Of a stretch of DNA of 51,268 nt, positions 28,139 to 36,815 are shown one piece after another. Each line of letters begins with the position of its first letter. The first letter of the stretch is position 1. Source of the DNA: Candidatus Cryptobacteroides caccocaballi (GTDB taxonomy: Bacteria; Bacteroidota; Bacteroidia; Bacteroidales; UBA932); the NCBI GenBank assembly GCA_018064725.1, contig JAGHUQ010000015.1, forward strand, positions 1 to 51,268. Reading direction: 5' to 3'. The position numbers were made by a program, and so were the translations under genes. A model generated the notes under the pieces. It worked only from the letters and a program-made list of their open reading frames with translations, was not told the origin of the DNA and ran no database searches.

Positions 28139-28168
28139 AAAATTATGCATAAATTCCGAGAAATCAAA
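28138..28168 (-). promoter_or_regulatory. rpsA promoter (TTTG-N19-TAATTTTG)
   Basis: Minus strand TTTG (28168-28165), 19-nt spacer, TAATTTTG (28145-28138). Confidence 0.7.
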
Positions 28169-28185
28169 TAGTAAAGCTCAAATAA

Positions 28186-29139
28186 TCAGAGCATATTCTT
28201 CTTTCGGAATATGAGATAGATCACGATGACAGGAACGATCAGCAGGAAGGAGATCATCGGGATGGAGAGCCATGGCCTGACCTCGAGGACATCGCCGAAC
28301 ACGTTCATTCCGAAGAAACCGGTCACGAGAGTAGGAGGCATGAGCAGGAGCGACACGAGAGTGAAGACCTTCATGATCTTGTTCTGGTCGAGATTGATAA
28401 GACCGAGGACCGTATTCTGGAGATACTCAAGACGTTCGAAGCTGAAGTTCGTATGGTTGATGAGAGACGAGATATCCTTAAGGAGCACGTTCATCTTGGT
28501 CTGGTACTCCCTCGGATATTTGTTGCTCTTGAGCACGCTGCTGATGACCCTCTGCTTATCGACGATGTTCTCGCGGACGAGCATCGTATTTTCCTGCAAC
28601 TGGTTGATGTCGAGGAGGAATTCCTCATTGACATCCTCACCGAGATTGATCTTCTTGCTGAACTGTGCGATCTCCTTACTCATGAGCTCGATCATATCGG
28701 CGTCAAGGTCGACACGCTGCTCCAATATGCTCACGAACACGAGATAGCCGTTCGCATATTTCTTCGGGAACGCCTGAAGACGCCTCTGGAGATCCACGAA
28801 GCTCCTGAGCGGAACCTCACGGATTGTGGTAAGAACGCCGTCACAGATGATGAAGGAGACAGTCTCCATCGAATACTCCTCCGGACCTGGGATGACGAAG
28901 TTGGTGTTGGCGAAGATTGCCTTGTCATTTTCGAAGAATCGTGATGAACTCTCGATCTCCTCGGCCTGAGCACGGCTCTGGATAGTTGTACCGAGAAACG
29001 CCTCGGTCGACCGCTTCTCATCTCCGCTCGGAGCGAAGAGATCAATCCATATCACATCGGATCTCTGGAGTTCCTGGAAAAGGGACTCCGACTGGGAAAC
29101 CAATACCTGGCCGTTTGATTTGTAGAAAATCTCTATCAT
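28186..29139 (-). CDS. corA: CorA family magnesium/cobalt transporter
   Basis: 317 aa; C-terminal two TM with GFFGMNVFG (GMN motif) and TM2 followed by RKKNML. Confidence 0.93.
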   Translation of the reverse strand: MIEIFYKSNGQVLVSQSESLFQELQRSDVIWIDLFAPSGDEKRSTEAFLGTTIQSRAQAEEIESSSRFFENDKAIFANTNFVIPGPEEYSMETVSFIICDGVLTTIREVPLRSFVDLQRRLQAFPKKYANGYLVFVSILEQRVDLDADMIELMSKEIAQFSKKINLGEDVNEEFLLDINQLQENTMLVRENIVDKQRVISSVLKSNKYPREYQTKMNVLLKDISSLINHTNFSFERLEYLQNTVLGLINLDQNKIMKVFTLVSLLLMPPTLVTGFFGMNVFGDVLEVRPWLSIPMISFLLIVPVIVIYLIFRKKNML

Positions 29140-29216
29140 AGCATCCTGCTTTTCGCCGGCCCAGTCGCCGGAAGGGTTAGACTTCAGTATGCGGCCTATC
29201 TTCGATAGAAAGCGTG

Positions 29217-29247
29217 CAAAAGTAGGTACTTTATTTCAAAAAACAAA
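29217..29247 (-). promoter_or_regulatory. corA promoter (TTTG-N19-TACTTTTG)
   Basis: Minus strand TTTG (29247-29244), 19-nt spacer, TACTTTTG (29224-29217), just downstream of the recR stop. Confidence 0.65.
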
Positions 29248-29251
29248 CTTT

Positions 29252-29869
29252 TTACGGTCTGAATGGCTGACGGTTAGCTATCGAGCGTCCAAGTGTCAGA
29301 CTGTCAGCATATTCTATATCATCCCCGAAGCCCAGTCCACGGGCAAGCGAAGTCACCTTTACGCCAAGGCCTGAAATCTGTCGGTATATGTAGAATGCCG
29401 TAGTTTCTCCCTCTACATCTCCGCTCAGCGCAAATATGACCTCAGTCCCCTCCTCAGCATCACGCAGCCTGTTCACAAGGTCATTCACCGTGATATCCGA
29501 CGGTCCGATTCCATTGATCGGCGAAATAATTCCTCCAAGCACGTGATAGACGCCATGGTACTGTCCGGTGGCCTCGATGCTCATCACGTCTCTCACATCC
29601 TCAACGACACATATTGTACCCTTATCTCGCGAATTGTCCGAGCATATCGAGCAAACATCCTCATCGGATATCATACGGCAGGTGCGGCAATAGCGGACAT
29701 GGTCCCTGAGCTTGTCGATGGAAGCCGTGAAATGATGGACATTCTCCTGCGGCTGACGCAGAAGGTGGAGCGCAAGCCTCAGCGCGCTCTTGCGGCCGAC
29801 CCCCGGAAGCGAGTTGATCGCGTCCACGGCATCTTCCAATAGTTTCGACGGATATTTTTCCTTATACAT
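29252..29869 (-). CDS. recR: Recombination protein RecR
   Basis: Start placed at MYKEKYPSKLLEDAVDAINSLPGVGRKSALRLALHLL (ATG at 29869); zinc finger CRTCRMISDEDVCSIC; Toprim ICVVEDVRDVMSIE. Confidence 0.95.
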   Translation of the reverse strand: MYKEKYPSKLLEDAVDAINSLPGVGRKSALRLALHLLRQPQENVHHFTASIDKLRDHVRYCRTCRMISDEDVCSICSDNSRDKGTICVVEDVRDVMSIEATGQYHGVYHVLGGIISPINGIGPSDITVNDLVNRLRDAEEGTEVIFALSGDVEGETTAFYIYRQISGLGVKVTSLARGLGFGDDIEYADSLTLGRSIANRQPFRP

Positions 29870-29959
29870 AATAGAACGCAATTTAGGCATAATTCCACAC
29901 AAATCAATCGTGAAATCGGGATATTTGTGCCATATTTGCAGATAACAACTATACAAGAC

Positions 29960-30685
29960 ATGGATAGGAAAGCAGTCATAATCCCTACTTACAACGAAAA
30001 GGAGAACATTGAGAAGATCATACGCGCAGTGTTCGCCCTCGAAGGAGAATTCAACGTGCTCGTTATCGAAGATGGTTCCCCTGACGGGACAGCAGCCATC
30101 GTGAAGAGACTTCAGGCAGAGTTCCCTGACAAGTTGTTCATGATCGAGAGAAAGGGTAAGCTCGGTCTGGGAACAGCATATCTCACGGGATTCAAGTGGG
30201 CCGTAGAGAAAGGCTATGACTACATATTCGAGATGGATGCCGACTTCTCGCACAATCCTAACGACCTTCCACGTCTGTACGACGCATGCGCAAACGGAGG
30301 TGCCGACCTTGCAATCGGATCACGCTACTGCAACGGAATCAGCGTAATAAACTGGCCGATCGGCAGAGTAATCATGTCCTACTACGCATCGGTATACGTA
30401 CGCACGGTTCTCGGAATGAAGGTATATGACACCACTGCCGGATTCAAGTGCTACAAGAGAAAGGTCCTCGAGACCATCGACCTTGACGACGTGAGGATGA
30501 AGGGATATGGATTCCAGATCGAGATGAAGTACACCACCTACAAGCTCGGATTCAAGGTCAAGGAAGTGCCTATCATCTTCGCAGACAGGACCGAGGGCAC
30601 CTCAAAGATGTCCAGCAGCATATTCGGGGAGGCCTTCTGGGGCGTCCTCAGGCTTAAGTTCAGGAAATTCAAGAGAAGAGCCTAA
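29960..30685 (+). CDS. GT2-family polyprenol monophosphomannose synthase-like glycosyltransferase
   Basis: Start placed at MDRKAVIIPTYNEKENIEKII (29960); VIEDGSPDGTAAIVKRL, FEMDADFSHNPNDLPRL, IGSRYCNG. Confidence 0.9.
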   Translation: MDRKAVIIPTYNEKENIEKIIRAVFALEGEFNVLVIEDGSPDGTAAIVKRLQAEFPDKLFMIERKGKLGLGTAYLTGFKWAVEKGYDYIFEMDADFSHNPNDLPRLYDACANGGADLAIGSRYCNGISVINWPIGRVIMSYYASVYVRTVLGMKVYDTTAGFKCYKRKVLETIDLDDVRMKGYGFQIEMKYTTYKLGFKVKEVPIIFADRTEGTSKMSSSIFGEAFWGVLRLKFRKFKRRA

Positions 30686-32832
30686 GCCTTTCTCATCAGC
30701 CTGAGACCTATTCTATTCCTGTCCAGGTCGACAGAAACCACAGTCACCATGACCTGCTGTCTGAGCTTAAGTACCTTGGACGGATCCGCCATGCCCTTCA
30801 CGCCCATGTTCGAGGCATGGATAAGTCCGTTATCGTGAATTCCGATGTCCACGAACGCTCCGAACGCAGTGATGTTCGTGACTATTCCAGGAAGTTCCAT
30901 GCCGACATGGAGGTCATCTATGCTGTGCACGTCCTCTGAGAAGGCAAACTCCTGGGCAGCCTCACGCGGATCCCTGCCAGGCTTGGCAAGCTCCTTCAGT
31001 ATATCATCGATAGTCGGAAGTCCGAACTCCCCTTTCACATAGTCAGCCGGTTTGATTCTTGAAATAAGCTCCGCATTGCCCACAAGCTGAGCAGTACTTA
31101 CGCCGAGGTCCTTGGCCATCCTGTCCACGATGTGGTAAGCTTCCGGATGGACGGCAGAATTGTCCAGAGGGTTCGATGCACCTGGGATACGCAGGAAGCC
31201 GGCACACTGCTCATACACCTTTGCGCCAAGCCTCTTCACGTTCAGAAGTTCCTTCCTCGATGAATATGCACCGTTTTCCGCCCTGTACTCTACAATGCTT
31301 CCGGCAAGCGACGGACCGATTCCGGACACGTACTGGAGGAGATATGGAGATGCCGTATTGAGGTTCACACCTACGCTGTTCACACAGCTTTCAACGGTGT
31401 TGTCCAGCTTCTCACGGAGAAGGTTCTGGTCCACGTCATGCTGATACTGGCCGACTCCGAGAGACTTGGGATCAATCTTCACGAGCTCTGCCAGCGGATC
31501 CATGAGTCTACGTCCGATGGACACCGCTCCCCTCACGGTAACATCCTGGTCCGGGAATTCCTCGCGAGCAACCTCGGACGCGGAATAGATTGACGCGCCG
31601 TCTTCGCTCACAGAAAAGACACGACAGCCCTCCGGCTTCGGCACCCTCTTCACGAATTCCTCAGTCTCGCGGCCGGCGGTTCCATTACCTATCGCGATCA
31701 CCTCGACCTGATATTTCTCGATGAGACCGGAAATGGTCTGAATAGACTTCACTTTCTCACTTACAGGCGGATGTGGGAATATCACCTCATGGCAGAGCAA
31801 CTGTCCCTGCGCATCCAGACAGACGACCTTGCAACCCGTTCTGAAGCCCGGGTCGATTGCCATGAGCCTCTTCTGGCCCACTGGAGCTGCAAGCAGCAGC
31901 TGACGCAGGTTCTCTCCGAAGACCTTGATGGATTCGATGTCCGCCTTTTCCTTCGCAGCCTTGATCACCTCGTTGGAGATGGAAGGCTCAAGGAGACGCT
32001 TGTATGCGTCGTCTACAGCAGCTCTGATCTGCTCTCCGAGCAATTTCGACGGATATTTCCTCGCCTGACAGAAATCATAGTATATCTTGTTGCCGCACTT
32101 TTCTGCATCCGCATCTATCCTCAACGAGATGAAACCCTCATCTGCAGCCCTGAGCATTGCGAGAAGGCGATGAGGTGCTATGTGGGCAAGAGACTCGCTG
32201 CAATTGAAATATGAACGATACTTCTGGGCCTCCTGACTGGTAGATCCGGACTTCGTCACCTTGGTCGCGATACGACGAGTCGAGAATATGCCCCTGATGG
32301 TCTCTCGGACAGAAGCCGTCTCACTGATTCTCTCCGCAATGATATCCCTCGCTCCGGCAAGAGCTTCCTCAACCGTTGCTACCTTCTTACCGCTGCCGGC
32401 ATACTTCCTTGCTTCTGATGCAGGATCGGATACGGCAATAGTATACATCTTGTCAGCAAGCGGCTCGAGTCCAGCTTCCTTGGCAGCTGTGGCACGAGTC
32501 CTACGTTTAGGTCTGTATGGAAGGTATATATCCTCGAGCTCACGGGCATCAACAGTGGATTCTATCCTGCCACGAAGCGAATCATCGAGCGCTCCTGCCG
32601 CCTCGATGGCAGCAAGGACGGTCTCCTTTCTCTTCTCCATCTCGGCGAACACCTCAACCCAATGCCTGACCTCGGCAACCTCGACGTCGTCGAGACCACC
32701 TGTCTTTTCCTTACGGTATCTGCTGATGAACGGGATGGTAGCTCCTTCTGCGATGAGCTGTTCACAATTTTCGACCTGCCAGTCCCTGCATCCGACCTTG
32801 GACGCAATCTCCTTGATGTATATTTCCTTCAT
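30682..32832 (-). CDS. tex: Tex-like RNA-binding transcriptional accessory protein
   Basis: Start placed at MKEIYIKEIASKVGCRDWQVENCEQLIAEGATIPFISRYRKEKTGGLDDVE (32832); IDPGFRTGCKVVCLD; C-terminal S1 domain. Confidence 0.93.
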   Translation of the reverse strand: MKEIYIKEIASKVGCRDWQVENCEQLIAEGATIPFISRYRKEKTGGLDDVEVAEVRHWVEVFAEMEKRKETVLAAIEAAGALDDSLRGRIESTVDARELEDIYLPYRPKRRTRATAAKEAGLEPLADKMYTIAVSDPASEARKYAGSGKKVATVEEALAGARDIIAERISETASVRETIRGIFSTRRIATKVTKSGSTSQEAQKYRSYFNCSESLAHIAPHRLLAMLRAADEGFISLRIDADAEKCGNKIYYDFCQARKYPSKLLGEQIRAAVDDAYKRLLEPSISNEVIKAAKEKADIESIKVFGENLRQLLLAAPVGQKRLMAIDPGFRTGCKVVCLDAQGQLLCHEVIFPHPPVSEKVKSIQTISGLIEKYQVEVIAIGNGTAGRETEEFVKRVPKPEGCRVFSVSEDGASIYSASEVAREEFPDQDVTVRGAVSIGRRLMDPLAELVKIDPKSLGVGQYQHDVDQNLLREKLDNTVESCVNSVGVNLNTASPYLLQYVSGIGPSLAGSIVEYRAENGAYSSRKELLNVKRLGAKVYEQCAGFLRIPGASNPLDNSAVHPEAYHIVDRMAKDLGVSTAQLVGNAELISRIKPADYVKGEFGLPTIDDILKELAKPGRDPREAAQEFAFSEDVHSIDDLHVGMELPGIVTNITAFGAFVDIGIHDNGLIHASNMGVKGMADPSKVLKLRQQVMVTVVSVDLDRNRIGLRLMRKA

Positions 32833-32837
32833 ATCGT

Positions 32838-34598
32838 CTATTCGTGGGAGACGACTTTCAGCTGTGCACGATAAGCGGAGAATATCTTCGACTTGGATAC
32901 GAATCCCACGTAGACTCTGTTCTCGTCCACGACAGGAAGGTTCCAAGCATCCGTCTTCTCGAACTTTTTCATGACGCTGTCCATCTTCTCATCCACATAG
33001 ACGTACTCCGGAGACGATTTCATGAAATTGAACACATGAAGAGTCTCGTACTCCTCCTTCTTGAACATATCCCTCCTTATGTCTTCAAGAGACACGAAAC
33101 CCTGGAAACGGCCCTGGCTGTCAAGGACAGGGAAGATGTTTCGGGTCGAAATCGCTACGGCCTCCACCAACTCTCCGAGAGTGGCATCGATCGCCACCGG
33201 AGTGAAGTTGGACTCGATAAGGTCAGACGTCTTCAGAAGAGTGAGCACGGCCTGGTCACTGTCGTGCGTGAGAAGTTCTCCCTTCTTGGCTATTCGTTTT
33301 GTGTAAATAGAGTATGGTTCTATCATGCGCGACACACCGAATGAGATGGTCGCTGTGATGATCAAGGGAATGAGGAGCTCATATCCACCGGATATCTCGG
33401 CGATAAGGAAGATCGCGGTCATCGGAGCCTGCATGACGCCAGCCATACATCCGGCCATTCCCACAAGCACGAAGTTCTGCTCGGGAACAGTGAATCCAGT
33501 ACCGGCAGCGAGGAGGTTTATGAGCCTTGAAGCCACGAAGCCGGCCATCGCGCCCACGAAAAGCGTAGGACCGAATGTTCCTCCGACACCACCGCCTGCG
33601 TTTGTGAATGACATCGAGAACACCTTGAAGGTGAGGACCAGGGCAAAGAATATAAGCACCGTCCACTGAGAGTTCATCAGCCCGTCGAGGGCTTCTATAC
33701 CCTCGTATGAAGGTGTCTCTCCACTGAGCAGTACATTGATCGACCCGTAACCTTCACCGAAAAGAGGCGGGAATAACAGCAGGAGTACACCGAGACAGAA
33801 TGCCGAGACAAGCCATCTTACCCAGATGTTCTCCATCTTCTTTATCCTATCCTCCAGGAAAAGCGTCATCCTCGTGAAATATACCGACACCATCGCGCAG
33901 AATAGTCCGAGCAGGAAGTAGAACGGGATATTGATCATGGCGAAAGGCGCGAGGGAGCTCGTAAAGACAGGCTCGTTGCCGTACACTATGTATGAGATCA
34001 CTGTCGCCGATACCGTAGAAAGAAGCAACGGAAGGATTGACGACATCGAAATATTGAACAGGAGTATCTCCAATGTGAAGAGGACGCCCGCCAGAGGAGC
34101 CTTGAATATGCCCGCGACCGCACCCGCGGCACCACATCCCAGGAGTATGGTCATGTTCTTATAGGACAGGTTCATCCATCTTGCGATGTTGGAACCGATT
34201 GCCGCGCCCGTGTATACGATAGGCGCCTCGGCTCCCACCGAACCACCGAAGCCGATTGTAACCGAAGATGCGAGGATGGAGCTCCACATGTTGTGGGGCT
34301 TGATCTTCGAATCGTTCTTGGACACGGCGACGAGAACCTTCGTCACTCCATGACCAATGTTGTCCCTGACCACATATTTTACGAAGAGCATGGAAAGGAG
34401 CATACCTATACCTGGGAGGACCAGATAGAATACGTTCCATCCCTTCCACGTCGAAAGCAAGCCGATGCCATGCTGCACAGACTCCACCGCCGTCTTCAGA
34501 AGCACGGCAGCAAGTCCGCAGGCACATCCCACCACCAGTGACAGGACGAGCGTCAGATCATGCTCTGAGAGCTTATGTGAGAAAGGATGTCTCTTCAT
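32838..34598 (-). CDS. ClC-family chloride channel/transporter with C-terminal CBS pair
   Basis: 586 aa multi-TM; GFGGSVGAEAPIVYTGAAIGSNIA; two CBS-like segments at the C-terminus. Confidence 0.9.
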   Translation of the reverse strand: MKRHPFSHKLSEHDLTLVLSLVVGCACGLAAVLLKTAVESVQHGIGLLSTWKGWNVFYLVLPGIGMLLSMLFVKYVVRDNIGHGVTKVLVAVSKNDSKIKPHNMWSSILASSVTIGFGGSVGAEAPIVYTGAAIGSNIARWMNLSYKNMTILLGCGAAGAVAGIFKAPLAGVLFTLEILLFNISMSSILPLLLSTVSATVISYIVYGNEPVFTSSLAPFAMINIPFYFLLGLFCAMVSVYFTRMTLFLEDRIKKMENIWVRWLVSAFCLGVLLLLFPPLFGEGYGSINVLLSGETPSYEGIEALDGLMNSQWTVLIFFALVLTFKVFSMSFTNAGGGVGGTFGPTLFVGAMAGFVASRLINLLAAGTGFTVPEQNFVLVGMAGCMAGVMQAPMTAIFLIAEISGGYELLIPLIITATISFGVSRMIEPYSIYTKRIAKKGELLTHDSDQAVLTLLKTSDLIESNFTPVAIDATLGELVEAVAISTRNIFPVLDSQGRFQGFVSLEDIRRDMFKKEEYETLHVFNFMKSSPEYVYVDEKMDSVMKKFEKTDAWNLPVVDENRVYVGFVSKSKIFSAYRAQLKVVSHE

Positions 34599-34612
34599 AC
34601 AGGTCTTTACGA

Positions 34613-34641
34613 ATCAAGGCGGCCAATCTGACCGCCTTGAT
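34613..34641 (-). terminator. Hairpin between the acidic-tail ORF and the ClC gene (terminator or 5'-UTR hairpin)
   Basis: Minus strand ATCAAGGCGG-N9-CCGCCTTGAT, 10-bp perfect stem; no strong T-tract. Confidence 0.5.
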
Positions 34642-34660
34642 GAATTTATCTGTCCTATTA

Positions 34661-35011
34661 TTATTCGCTGTCCGAAGAATCGTCGTCGTTGGAATACTGG
34701 GAGATGTTGTCATCAGGAAGCTCGTCACCGCCTTCGCTGCCGCTGCCTTCGTTTCCATCATCATCGCCCTCCTCATCAAGCCATTTATCCAGTTCTGCAG
34801 GATCGTCAACCTTCATCTTTATCTTGACGAGATAGATAGCCGAAGGAATCTCCACAGTGACAGTGTAGATGCTTGTGCCGTCCGGCTTGTCAATCTTCTT
34901 GACATCTGGTAGATAATCGACAAGTCCTCTTGGATACTTGGCTGCGAACGCTGCTGCAAGTTCCTCTGACATATTCTCGTAGCTGACTACTGCTCTTTTC
35001 TTCTGCTCCAT
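34661..35011 (-). CDS. Conserved hypothetical protein with highly acidic C-terminal tail
   Basis: Start placed at MEQKKRAVVSYENMSEELAAAFAAKYPRGLVDYLPDVKKI (35011); tail DEEGDDDGNEGSGSEGGDELPDDNISQYSNDDDSSDSE. Confidence 0.75.
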   Translation of the reverse strand: MEQKKRAVVSYENMSEELAAAFAAKYPRGLVDYLPDVKKIDKPDGTSIYTVTVEIPSAIYLVKIKMKVDDPAELDKWLDEEGDDDGNEGSGSEGGDELPDDNISQYSNDDDSSDSE

Positions 35012-35087
35012 ACGGTTTGGGTCACTTTTATTAGTTTCAAATCGCTTGCAATAATAGAACAATTTTTTCTAATGCAAACAACTATTA

Positions 35088-36815
35088 TCACTTTTTTTTG
35101 AAAAAGAAGGACTTCTGCATCTTCTTACGCTCCATGTTCCTTTCCACGAGCACAGGCTTCATCGTCCTTGGATCAAGTCCGCTGTAGAACATTACAGACG
35201 AAGTTGTCATCGGGGTAGGCGTGAAATCCTGAACCTGGTCCATGTATATTCCCCTGAGTGCCGGATTATGGCAGAGCTTGTCCATGTCTGCAAGAGTACA
35301 TCCAGGATGTGAGGAAATGAAGTACGGCACAAGCTCGCAGTTCCTGTCAGAGTTCCTCACGATCTTGTCGAACTCCACCCTGAGCCTCTCGAACAACTTG
35401 AAGGAAGGCTTTCCCATCATCTTCAAGACGCTGTCCTCAGTGTGCTCAGGAGCGACCTTGAGTCGTCCGGAGGTATGCTGGAGAACAAGTTCCTTGAGAT
35501 ATGGATACGATGACTCGTCGATAAATCCGTTCTCATCAAGGAAAAGGTCGTATCGTATTCCGCTGCCTATGTACGAATGTCTGATTCCCTTGACAGTCGA
35601 CACCCTTCCGTACAGACCGAGCAGGCGTTTATGTGATCTGTCCATGTTCTTGCATGGAGAAGGGAAAAGACAGGACTGGCGGACGCACTTGGAACAGAGC
35701 TCCTGATTCTTTCCGTGCATTCCGTACATGTTCGCGGTAGGTGCGCCGAGGTCGGATATGTTACCGGCAAAATCCGGGAGTTTCTTCAGTCCCTGAACCT
35801 CACGAACGATCGAATCCTCCGAACGCGACTGTATGAACTTACCCTGATGAGCTGCGATAGTGCAGAAATTACATCCTCCGAAACACCCGCGATGGGTGTT
35901 GATGGAGAACTTGATCATGTCATAGGCAGGTATGCGCTTGCCCTTGTATCTCGGATGCGGTAGCTTCGTGTAAGGAAGGTCCCAGAATGAATCCATCTCC
36001 TGTTCGCTTGCCGGCGGATAGGTTGGATTGATCTGTACATACCCATCTCCCACAGGCTCCACGAGTACCTTTGGATACATCATGTTGGCCTGCACCTCAA
36101 TATTGTGGAAGTTCTGAGCAAACGCCTTCTTATCCTTCCTGCAGACCTCGTAGGAATTGAGGTACAGGGCGTCCTGATTCTTGCAGCGACCTTTCATCAT
36201 GAAAGCCAGCTGAGGAATCCTGCGTATGTCATTCACATTCCTGTCCGCCTCGATTGCCTTGGTAAGTTCGAGCATCGGGCGCTCGCCCATACCGTAGCAG
36301 AGCCAGTCAGCCCCGCTTGTCACAAGAATGGACGGCATCAGCTCATCCTTCCAGTAATCATAGTGGGTGACACGCCTGAGGCTGGCCTCGATACCGCCTA
36401 TCACGACAGGGACGTCAGGAAACAGCTTCTTGAGAATCTGGGTGTACACGGTCACGGCATAGTCGGGACGCGCCCCTGCCCTGCCCTCCGGAGTATAGGC
36501 ATCATCACTGCGGAGCCTCTTCGAGGCAGTGTAATGATTGACCATAGAGTCCATGGCACCGGAATTCACGGCAAAATAAAGTCTCGGACGTCCGAGCTTG
36601 CGGAAATCCCTCAGGTCATCCCTCCAGTTGGGCTGTGGGACAACGGCAACGCGATAGCCCCACTTCTGAAGCCATCGCGAAATAACTGCCGTACCGAAGG
36701 ACGGATGGTCTATGAATGCATCACCGGTAAAGAAGATGACGTCTATGTAATCCCATCCAAGAGCCTGCACCTCCTTCGCGGAGGTCGGTATCATGTATGT
36801 GTTGTCCTCGGACAT
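35088..36815 (-). CDS. YgiQ family radical SAM protein
   Basis: 575 aa; HRGCFGGCNFCTIAAHQGKFIQSRS (CxxxCxxC); FPDVPVVIGGIEASLRRVTHYDYWKD. Confidence 0.95.
   Translation of the reverse strand: MSEDNTYMIPTSAKEVQALGWDYIDVIFFTGDAFIDHPSFGTAVISRWLQKWGYRVAVVPQPNWRDDLRDFRKLGRPRLYFAVNSGAMDSMVNHYTASKRLRSDDAYTPEGRAGARPDYAVTVYTQILKKLFPDVPVVIGGIEASLRRVTHYDYWKDELMPSILVTSGADWLCYGMGERPMLELTKAIEADRNVNDIRRIPQLAFMMKGRCKNQDALYLNSYEVCRKDKKAFAQNFHNIEVQANMMYPKVLVEPVGDGYVQINPTYPPASEQEMDSFWDLPYTKLPHPRYKGKRIPAYDMIKFSINTHRGCFGGCNFCTIAAHQGKFIQSRSEDSIVREVQGLKKLPDFAGNISDLGAPTANMYGMHGKNQELCSKCVRQSCLFPSPCKNMDRSHKRLLGLYGRVSTVKGIRHSYIGSGIRYDLFLDENGFIDESSYPYLKELVLQHTSGRLKVAPEHTEDSVLKMMGKPSFKLFERLRVEFDKIVRNSDRNCELVPYFISSHPGCTLADMDKLCHNPALRGIYMDQVQDFTPTPMTTSSVMFYSGLDPRTMKPVLVERNMERKKMQKSFFFKKK

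Noticed and set aside
32261-32974. 237-aa plus-strand ORF opposite tex
   Set aside because: Low-complexity Ser/Arg-rich shadow ORF; tex frame is clearly coding.
32838-34598. ClC protein with divergent selectivity motif (GHGVTK instead of GSGIPE; GAEAP instead of GREGP)
   Set aside because: Variation of this kind occurs in CBS-containing bacterial ClC homologues; not enough to claim novelty from sequence alone.
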